In this document: piece by piece, positions 1-4,552 of the stretch
How the letters are laid out: each line of letters opens with the position of its first letter
Position numbering within the stretch: the stretch's first letter is position 1
Assembly (NCBI GenBank): GCA_947379685.1
Contig: CANCOG010000380.1
Span: forward strand, 1-5,283
Reading direction: 5' to 3'
Source of the DNA: Flavipsychrobacter stenotrophus
Lineage (GTDB): Bacteria > Bacteroidota > Bacteroidia > Chitinophagales > Chitinophagaceae
Length of the DNA stretch: 5,283 nt
The notes under the pieces: model-generated
Seen by the model: the letters and a program-made list of their open reading frames with translations, nothing else
Database searches by the model: none
Told to the model about the DNA's origin: nothing
Translations under genes and position numbers: made by a program

Positions 1-148
1 CGCGCTGCTTGGTATCCAGGGTTACTTTCAGTTTCTGCTTATCCTTGGGTAGCGTGGCTACCGGTTCATCTTCTGGGTAATCATTGAAAAAATCCTTGTT
101 GGTAGAGTATGCAAGGCCATCGGGACGTGAACTTGTTTTCTTAGACAT
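1..148 (-). CDS. SUI1/YciH-type translation initiation factor homologue, N-terminal part (cut by window edge)
   Basis: Reading the minus strand from the ATG at 148-146 gives 49 open codons that run off the left edge. The peptide starts MSKK, continues with GLAYSTNKDF at residues 11-20, an acidic stretch YPEDEP, then KQKLKVTLDTKQR at 37-49. From memory, this order (basic start, a G-[VL]-[VA]-YSTN block, acidic linker, then L-[KR]-V-x-L-D-x-K-[QH]-R) is the N-terminus of the eIF1/SUI1-like YciH proteins of Bacteroidota, usually about 110 residues. These are thought to act at the ribosome in start-site selection, in the cytosol. The globular SUI1 fold itself lies outside the window, so the assignment rests only on the N-terminal arm. 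The start is chosen because the match begins exactly at this Met. A 77-base gap separates it from the aminopeptidase stop. A possible -7 box on the minus strand at 176-169 (GATTTTTG) has one mismatch to TAnnTTTG, and no -33 TTG was found at the right distance. Confidence 0.72.
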   Translation of the reverse strand, partial: MSKKTSSRPDGLAYSTNKDFFNDYPEDEPVATLPKDKQKLKVTLDTKQR

Positions 149-225
149 AGACTTAAACTTTTTGTATCCAAAAATCTTAAAAGACAATGATTGTAAATTG
201 TTCTGAATCGGTTGCTCAAAAAAAC

Positions 226-2196
226 CTACTCCTTAACTACACTAAAACTCTTTACTTCCCCTTCACTCATCACCTTAATAAAATAAATACCAGCCGCCAG
301 CTTTTCAGCAGGAACCTTTAAAGAACCAATTGCATTTTCAGCTGTCCACAGTACCTTTCCATCAATCGAAAAGAGGGAAACAGAACTGCCAGAAGGTACA
401 TTATCTACCTGCCAGAACAACCTTGCAGGGTTGGGGCTGATGCGCAGACTGGCAATATTGTTTTCACTAACACCCAGCAATGACGGATCTTTAGTTATGC
501 CGTTCATCTTATAGAGCAACCAGTAATTCGGGTCAAATACCATGCTCAGCATAGTCTTACTCCAGGTAAAATGAAATTGCTGGGTTGCCTGGTTGTTGAA
601 TATCCTTACAGTTGTGTCCCCTGTACCTGAATGCAGCTTGATCTCAATCGGTGTAAGGAACAGCGGAACCGACGTTCCGAAAGAAGGAGTCTGGTCCAGT
701 TGTATCATCACATCGCTGCCGCTCTGGTACCAGCTGGCGGTATAAATAGGGTAGCCCTCACCATATGCCCATTGGTTGAAAAACGTATCGAGGTTCATGC
801 TGTTTACAGTGGTCCCTGCTACGGCTTTGGTGACATCTTTAAAGTCACTGATAGAAGCTGTGCTGTCTTTTTGCTGCTGCTGAAGTGTCTTCAGTGACAG
901 AAAGAAAGTACTGTCATTATTGATAGCGAAACGCAGCATATGCAGTACACAGGCACCTTTGTCATAAGAAAGTCTGGAATCAAAAACTCTAGCCTCACTT
1001 GTTGTGTCATTTACATAAATGGCGCCATAGGGTTGGGTTTTTACATTTGTTTGCCGGTCACGCATATCCGCTATTGCACCTGCATGGCTCCTGAAGTGGT
1101 CTATAAACAGGTACTCCGAATAGCTTGCGAAACCCTCGTTTATAAAAATATCGGCCCAGGTACCACAGGTCACATTGTCGCCAAACCATTGGTGGCCCAG
1201 CTCATGGGCAACTATCGTGCTCTCAAAAAAGCCAAGTGTTGTCATGGTCTGATGTTCCATACCGCCACCCAGTGGGGCCATGCTGTGCCCGTATTTCTCT
1301 TTCCAGAACGGATACCTGCCGTAAATGGTGGAAAAATAGTCCATCATCATGCCGGTTGAGTCAATAGTGTTTTTGAAAAACGGCAGGGTAGCGCTGTTAT
1401 TGTAAAGGTAATTCTGTACAAGCGTGGAGTCCGTGCTGCCGGTGTAATGCATGTAATACGAGTAGTCAGTATAGTTGGCAATCGCCAGTGATACCAGGTA
1501 GTAATCAATAGGACTTCTTTCTTTCCATTCATACCGCACATGGTGCGAATCAATTGCAGTCACAGCCGCAAGAATACCGTTACTACCGGCTTTCAGCGAA
1601 TCAGGGACAGTCAGCCACATATCGATAGAATCAATTTTGTCACGCAGTGATTGTTTGCAAGGCCACCACTCGTAAGCGTGATACGATTCGCTGAGTGTAA
1701 AAGTTGCCCTGTTGCTCCAGCTTGGCGACGCGAGACTGTTGATGCCCAGTGCACCAGAAAGAGTCCCGCTCGTTGGAGTCCCATTATAAAATACCTGCGC
1801 GGTAAACATAGTATCATGCGGCAAGGCAGGCGACAAGGTTACTGTGCGTACCGAACCCGACGTGCTTACCGTAAGATTAGTACCATTTATAAGCACCGAA
1901 TCTATTGTGAGCAGCGAGTTAAGCTCAAAAACATAGGCAGAAAGGGACGATGCCGTCACCTTGGCACGGGTAAAAACATTGCCCGACAGGTGCGTTGAGC
2001 TATTATCGGCAGCAAGATCGAATTTTACATATTTAACATCGTATTTGTCCTCCGCAACGCTGGCAACAGTGGTTTTTGCAGCCGTACGCCCCTTTGTATG
2101 GGCACATTTGTGACCCGATGGCCCTTCCTGGCAATATCCGGTAAAACCGATATGGAGCAGTAAAACAGCGATCGCTGACTTAAGAAAAAGATGCAT
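226..2196 (-). CDS. Secreted M1-family zinc aminopeptidase with T9SS C-terminal sorting domain
   Basis: This 656-residue protein should remove N-terminal residues from peptides outside the cell or at its surface. Residues 1-22 form a signal peptide (Lys6, hydrophobic core AIAVLLLHIGF, likely cleavage near Cys22/Gln23). Residues about 50-240 fit the M1 N-terminal beta-saddle. The catalytic domain carries GGMEH at 311-315, the family's exopeptidase motif with His in place of the usual Asn, and the zinc site HELGH at 331-335 with the third ligand Glu354 in NEGFASY, which is the M1 spacing HExxH-x18-E. Tyr411 in SYDKG matches the transition-state tyrosine. The large helical C-terminal domain of aminopeptidase N is absent. 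Residues about 583-656 are a type A T9SS sorting domain (SPNP at 587-590, LAAGIYFIKV at 633-642, SFSVV near the end). A small His/Cys cluster (GHKCAH, 28-33) follows the signal peptide; its role is unknown. The stop is TAG. The promoter is at 2216-2249. I saw no hairpin terminator between this gene and the SUI1 homologue. Family is certain; substrate preference is not readable. Confidence 0.95.
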   Translation of the reverse strand: MHLFLKSAIAVLLLHIGFTGYCQEGPSGHKCAHTKGRTAAKTTVASVAEDKYDVKYVKFDLAADNSSTHLSGNVFTRAKVTASSLSAYVFELNSLLTIDSVLINGTNLTVSTSGSVRTVTLSPALPHDTMFTAQVFYNGTPTSGTLSGALGINSLASPSWSNRATFTLSESYHAYEWWPCKQSLRDKIDSIDMWLTVPDSLKAGSNGILAAVTAIDSHHVRYEWKERSPIDYYLVSLAIANYTDYSYYMHYTGSTDSTLVQNYLYNNSATLPFFKNTIDSTGMMMDYFSTIYGRYPFWKEKYGHSMAPLGGGMEHQTMTTLGFFESTIVAHELGHQWFGDNVTCGTWADIFINEGFASYSEYLFIDHFRSHAGAIADMRDRQTNVKTQPYGAIYVNDTTSEARVFDSRLSYDKGACVLHMLRFAINNDSTFFLSLKTLQQQQKDSTASISDFKDVTKAVAGTTVNSMNLDTFFNQWAYGEGYPIYTASWYQSGSDVMIQLDQTPSFGTSVPLFLTPIEIKLHSGTGDTTVRIFNNQATQQFHFTWSKTMLSMVFDPNYWLLYKMNGITKDPSLLGVSENNIASLRISPNPARLFWQVDNVPSGSSVSLFSIDGKVLWTAENAIGSLKVPAEKLAAGIYFIKVMSEGEVKSFSVVKE

Positions 2197-2215
2197 AGTA
2201 TATTATAGTAAGTGC

Positions 2216-2249
2216 CAAAGCTAAGGATTTTTCCCTGTGGGGTGACAAA
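2216..2249 (-). promoter_or_regulatory. Bacteroidota-type promoter of the aminopeptidase gene
   Basis: On the minus strand a TTTG at 2249-2246 is followed after 22 bases by TAGCTTTG at 2223-2216. This is an exact match to the Bacteroidota primary sigma factor -7 consensus TAnnTTTG, with the -33 TTG element at the upper end of the allowed spacing. The ATG lies 20 bases past the -7 box, giving a very short leader. No Shine-Dalgarno sequence is visible, as is normal for the phylum; the leader is A/T-rich. Confidence 0.68.
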
Positions 2250-2320
2250 GCAGCTTGAAAAGTGTGCTTTCGCCTCGGCATAATGAATTTGACGTAAATG
2301 CCATCATGGAGGGCACATTC

Positions 2321-2359
2321 AAAAAATGCTCCCTGCACATTTGGCGTGTAGGGAGCATT
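2321..2359 (-). terminator. Intrinsic terminator of the PCMD/T9SS-tail protein gene
   Basis: The arms 2325-2334 (AATGCTCCCT) and 2350-2359 (AGGGAGCATT) pair perfectly over 10 bp. The stem can extend inward by about four more pairs (GCAC at 2335-2338 with GTGT at 2346-2349, one G-U), leaving a 7-base loop. On the minus strand the hairpin is followed by a T run (the A run at 2321-2326 on the plus strand), the classic rho-independent layout. It lies 65 bases past the stop of the gene at 2425-3294 and before the aminopeptidase promoter, so it insulates the two genes. Only three T follow on the plus side, so it is chiefly a minus-strand terminator. Confidence 0.88.
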
Positions 2360-2424
2360 TCATTAGCGGGTAAACCGCAACTATTTCTAATTGACCTCGT
2401 TGTTAAATTTTTACAGGGGAGATT

Positions 2425-3294
2425 TTACTGCTTCACAACCTGCCTTACTTCCGTTTTTCCATCATTTGTACGAATCGAAAGAAAGTAATTCCCGTTCGGT
2501 AGGCCAGATGTATTCAGGGTTTTGCCCGTGGTTTGCAGTATTTGCTGACCCGCAAGGTTAAAGAGTTCAACAGCAGCGATTTTGGCATTTTCAGATTCCG
2601 TTACATTCAAAATTGAACTGAACGGATTCGGATAGACCATTGCAGCATTACCCGTGTTGATCGTATTCACTTCAACCGTGCTGTGATTGGCAAATGCCAG
2701 GTCGTCCACCCAAACTGTTGTACCCATGTGTTTTGGGGCTTGCTGATTGGCACACATCACCTGAACCACACAAGTGTCTGGGGTAGCAGTAAGCAAATAA
2801 GTCAATGGCACGCTAAATCTCTTGTATACTGAATCATTGATGCCATTGGTAAACAATGCAAATCCTACCGTTTCCCGAACATGCGAAGTAGTATTCCAGC
2901 GGCTAAGGGTAGCAACGATGGTGCAGGTGTCTGTTCCGAGGGCGTGATACTTGAAAAAGCCGGTAAGGCTGTCGGGGCGGGAAGTAGTTGCAAATCCCGG
3001 AAGAGGGGCACCGGGCACAGGAGGTCCCATTGTCATCGCGCCGCTGTAGGTACTACCGGCAACTGTATCCAGGGTAGAAGTACTTGGGTTAGTGATGGTA
3101 TCCACTGAACATTGCAATGCCCATGAACCCGTATGCGGCTGGTTAGACTGCTTAACACCCGGGCCACCAGCCCAGCCTGAAGGGCTAAAAAACGGACCTG
3201 CTGTTGCCCAGGTTTCAAAACTGTTGTTGGGGATTGTCTGACAAATGGCTTGCTGTGCGCAAAACAGAGCTGCAAATAATAGTAATTTTTTCAT
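2425..3294 (-). CDS. Secreted protein with PCMD-like beta-sandwich domain and T9SS C-terminal sorting domain
   Basis: The protein has 289 residues from the ATG at 3294-3292. That start is chosen because it opens a clean signal peptide: MKKLLLFAALFCAQQAICQ, cleavage near residue 19. The frame stays open upstream to 3408, but that extension has no secretion-signal character. Residues about 24-205 resemble the PCMD ('putative carbohydrate metabolism domain') family: NSFETW at 24-29, SGWAGG at 39-44, a TGSWAL block near 55-60, SRPDSLTGFFKY at 105-116, then SVPLTY, TPDTCVVQV and the closing WVDDLAF at 195-201. Such domains are predicted jelly-roll folds common in Bacteroidota surface proteins; no activity is established and no catalytic residues are recognisable. 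Residues about 218-289 are a T9SS type A sorting tail (YPNPF at 221-225, VELFNLAGQQI, GLPNGNYFLSI, then VRQVVKQ), so it should be exported like its downstream neighbour. A terminator follows at 2321-2359. No convincing TAnnTTTG promoter was found in 3295-3427. Alternatively it may be an adhesin or structural surface protein. Confidence 0.85.
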   Translation of the reverse strand: MKKLLLFAALFCAQQAICQTIPNNSFETWATAGPFFSPSGWAGGPGVKQSNQPHTGSWALQCSVDTITNPSTSTLDTVAGSTYSGAMTMGPPVPGAPLPGFATTSRPDSLTGFFKYHALGTDTCTIVATLSRWNTTSHVRETVGFALFTNGINDSVYKRFSVPLTYLLTATPDTCVVQVMCANQQAPKHMGTTVWVDDLAFANHSTVEVNTINTGNAAMVYPNPFSSILNVTESENAKIAAVELFNLAGQQILQTTGKTLNTSGLPNGNYFLSIRTNDGKTEVRQVVKQ

Positions 3295-3367
3295 GTTATA
3301 GAACTGGTTTCTTTTAGTTTCTGATTGTATTAGACGAGACAAACGGGAAAATCCTTCGGGCAGGCGA

Positions 3368-3393
3368 TACCCAATTTTCTGGTACCAATTTTC
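3368..3393. repeat. Short tandem direct repeat upstream of the PCMD/T9SS-tail gene
   Basis: TACCCAATTTTC at 3368-3379 is repeated as TACCAATTTTC at 3383-3393, 15 bases apart. The two copies are identical except for one extra C. They lie about 75-100 bases upstream of the start at 3294, where an operator could sit, in a 133-base gap with no clear promoter. The units are short and A/T-rich, so chance similarity is quite possible. Confidence 0.35.
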
Positions 3394-3428
3394 CCAAAGC
3401 CAGAGCAAAGCAGGAAATGATAAAACCC

Positions 3429-3458
3429 AAAAAAATGCTCCGCCTTTCGACGGAGCAT
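3429..3458 (-). terminator. Intrinsic terminator of the superoxide dismutase gene
   Basis: ATGCTCCG (3435-3442) and CGGAGCAT (3451-3458) form a perfect 8-bp, GC-rich stem with an 8-base loop. On the minus strand it runs straight into seven T (3435-3429 on the complement; the first also closes the stem). It begins 41 bases past the superoxide dismutase stop, which fits a rho-independent terminator for that gene. Its arm bases ATGCTCC/GGAGCAT are the same as those of the terminator at 2321-2359. Confidence 0.9.
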
Positions 3459-3499
3459 CAGTTATATATGTCTTCTTTTAAGTTGAATTGTTGGAAAAC

Positions 3500-4102
3500 T
3501 TAGAGTGCAGCCTTGTAACGGGCAGCAACTACATCCCAGTTAATCACATTCCAGATAGCTTTCAGGTAGTCTGGGCGCTTATTCTGGTATTTCAGGTAGT
3601 AAGCATGTTCCCATACATCAATTCCCAAAATTGGGGTTCCCTTTACTTCTGCAATGTCCATTAACGGATTATCCTGGTTAGGTGTAGAGCAAACAGCGAG
3701 TTTACCGCCACTTACCAATAACCATGACCAGCCACTTCCGAAACGGGTAGCGCCTGCAGTACTCATTTTTTCAATCAGTGCATCCAGCGAACCAAACGTT
3801 TCATTAATAGCAGCTAAAAGGTCGCCGGAAGGCTGAGTGCCAGGAGCGCCTAAAATTTCCCAAAACAGAGAGTGATTGTAATGTCCGCCACCATTGTTGC
3901 GTACAGCAGCAGGGTAGGCAGAAATGCCTGCCATTAATTCTTCAAGTGATTTGTTTTCGCCATCTGTTCCAGCCAAAGCCTTGTTCAGGTTATCCACGTA
4001 AGCCTGATGATGCTTGTCGTGATGTATTTGCATGGTCAGCGTGTCAATATGTGGTTCCAGCGCATCGTATGCGTAAGGCAATGGTGCTAAAGTGTGTGCC
4101 AT
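3500..4102 (-). CDS. sodA: Superoxide dismutase, Fe/Mn family, manganese-type signature
   Basis: This 200-residue protein is full length for the family and converts superoxide to oxygen and hydrogen peroxide. It has no signal peptide, so it should act in the cytosol, normally as a dimer or tetramer. The N-terminal helical domain carries the LPYAYDALEPH block (8-18) and IHHDKHHQAY (26-35), giving metal ligand His27, gateway His31 and Tyr35; NHSLFW (76-81) gives ligand His77. The C-terminal domain gives Asp162 and His166 in DVWEHAYY (162-169). Two positions favour manganese over iron: Gly73 in GGGH and Gln143 in PNQDNPLM, equivalent to Gly77 and Gln146 of E. coli MnSOD; Fe enzymes usually carry the active-site Gln from the N-terminal domain instead. 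Cambialistic activity cannot be excluded from sequence. The start is fixed by the MAHTLAPLPYAYD beginning and by the promoter at 4132-4162. A terminator follows at 3429-3458, so it is monocistronic. The symbol sodA follows the Mn-type signature. Confidence 0.97.
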   Translation of the reverse strand: MAHTLAPLPYAYDALEPHIDTLTMQIHHDKHHQAYVDNLNKALAGTDGENKSLEELMAGISAYPAAVRNNGGGHYNHSLFWEILGAPGTQPSGDLLAAINETFGSLDALIEKMSTAGATRFGSGWSWLLVSGGKLAVCSTPNQDNPLMDIAEVKGTPILGIDVWEHAYYLKYQNKRPDYLKAIWNVINWDVVAARYKAAL

Positions 4103-4131
4103 AATTTTTAAGTTGTTTTAGTTTTATGAAT

Positions 4132-4162
4132 CAAAGTTACTACATGCCTTCAATTAGTGCAA
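4132..4162 (-). promoter_or_regulatory. Bacteroidota-type promoter of the superoxide dismutase gene
   Basis: On the minus strand TTG at 4162-4160 is followed after 20 bases by TAACTTTG at 4139-4132, an exact fit to TTG-N(19-21)-TAnnTTTG. The -7 box ends 29 bases before the ATG at 4102, leaving an A/T-rich leader with no Shine-Dalgarno sequence. This is the best promoter match in the window. No obvious redox-regulator palindrome overlaps it. Confidence 0.78.
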
Positions 4163-4265
4163 TGTAAAAAGTAAATAGCAGTATTGTCGGAAAGTAATAA
4201 AACTATGCCAGCGGGGATATTATAAAAATGATATACTCAACTAAATTCCGCTACCTAACAACCCA

Positions 4266-4294
4266 GATATGGCACTCTTCCAAAGTGCCATATC
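4266..4294. repeat. Perfect 11-bp inverted repeat without a T tract
   Basis: GATATGGCACT (4266-4276) and AGTGCCATATC (4284-4294) are exact reverse complements around a 7-base loop. Neither side carries the T run of an intrinsic terminator. Both flanking genes are transcribed away from it, so it has no recognised transcript to end. It could be a binding site, the hairpin of a small RNA, a processing signal or a remnant of a mobile repeat. Confidence 0.75.
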
Positions 4295-4382
4295 TATTCT
4301 AAAAACCTGACATCATCACCTCGAATAATATATCAGCAACACCATTCCCAACCCCTCTGCGCCCTAAGCCCGGATAAAAAGA

Positions 4383-4498
4383 CACCCCAAAATGAACTTT
4401 GCGAAACTTTGCGTCCCCACTTTGCGTTCTCTGCGTGAAACATCAAAAACCCGTCTCGTCTGTGCAACGTGCAACCACAACACCCACCCCAAAATGAA
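4383..4498. repeat. Segment bounded by perfect 14-base direct repeats
   Basis: CACCCCAAAATGAA occurs at 4383-4396 and again, without mismatch, at 4485-4498, a 102-base period. Between the copies lie the CTTTGCG cluster and the tandem doublets CGTCT (4452-4456, 4457-4461) and GTGCAAC (4462-4468, 4469-4475). The bounded arrangement could be a small non-autonomous element with duplicated flanks, or a local duplication that has since diverged. I see no terminal inverted repeats and no transposase. Confidence 0.6.
4397..4435 (+). repeat. Clustered CTTTGCG repeat units
   Basis: CTTTGCG occurs exactly at 4397-4403, 4407-4413 and 4420-4426, and with one change (CTCTGCG) at 4429-4435. Start-to-start spacings are 10, 13 and 9 bases. 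A further CTCTGCG lies upstream at 4355-4361. From memory, closely spaced CTTTGCG/CTTTGTG units ending in a GTGAAA- or GGTTAAA-like tail recur between genes in many Bacteroidota and some other bacteria. This copy ends GTGAAA at 4435-4440. No function is established to my knowledge. Confidence 0.7.
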
Positions 4499-4518
4499 TC
4501 CCTTTCTCCCTTTATATA

Positions 4519-4526
4519 TACTTTTG
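4519..4526 (+). promoter_or_regulatory. Putative -7 promoter element of the membrane protein gene
   Basis: TACTTTTG matches TAnnTTTG exactly and lies 26 bases upstream of the ATG at 4553, the same geometry as for the superoxide dismutase gene. No TTG occurs at the expected -33 position (roughly 4493-4499), so the promoter is weaker on paper or relies on another factor. The right-hand 14-base direct repeat (4485-4498) falls where the -33 element would be. Confidence 0.5.
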
Positions 4527-4552
4527 TACAAACACCATGTACCCCTAGAAAT

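Larger units (their letters stand above)
4163..4518. other. Divergent intergenic region without a convincing gene
   Basis: This is the non-coding core between the superoxide dismutase promoter and the -7 box of the membrane protein gene. The left part (about 4163-4265) is A/T-rich and featureless apart from a 24-codon ATG frame at 4228-4302 that looks accidental. The right part holds the inverted repeat at 4266-4294, the CTTTGCG cluster at 4397-4435, the direct repeats at 4383 and 4485, and small tandem repeats at 4452-4475. Base composition shifts from A/T-rich to C-rich on the plus strand at about 4340, suggesting the right part has a different origin from the left. Confidence 0.6.

Noticed and set aside
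184..194. Palindrome ACAATGATTGT between the SUI1 homologue and the aminopeptidase
   Set aside because: The arms are only 5 bases with a 1-base centre in A/T-rich DNA, which is expected by chance and cannot form a terminator hairpin.
631..1998. Several plus-strand frames (about 88-139 codons) opposite the aminopeptidase gene
   Set aside because: They are antisense shadows of a well-supported coding sequence, with no recognisable domains or upstream signals.
2366..2378. GCGG/CCGC 4-bp hairpin next to the terminator at 2321-2359
   Set aside because: The stem is too short and has no T tract; the neighbouring 10-14 bp hairpin already accounts for termination.
3295..3408. Upstream extension of the PCMD-protein reading frame to an ATG at 3408
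   Set aside because: The extra 38 residues have no secretion-signal character, while the internal Met at 3294 starts a textbook signal peptide. The extension would also begin only about 20 bases after the sod terminator.
4228..4302. Small plus-strand ATG frame of 24 codons running through the inverted repeat
   Set aside because: It is very short, has no ribosome-binding or promoter signal, and the hairpin sequence explains the open frame.
4383..4498. CRISPR-like array
   Set aside because: There are only two long repeats and the short units are 7 bases with 2-6 base gaps, so there are no spacers. No Cas gene is present.
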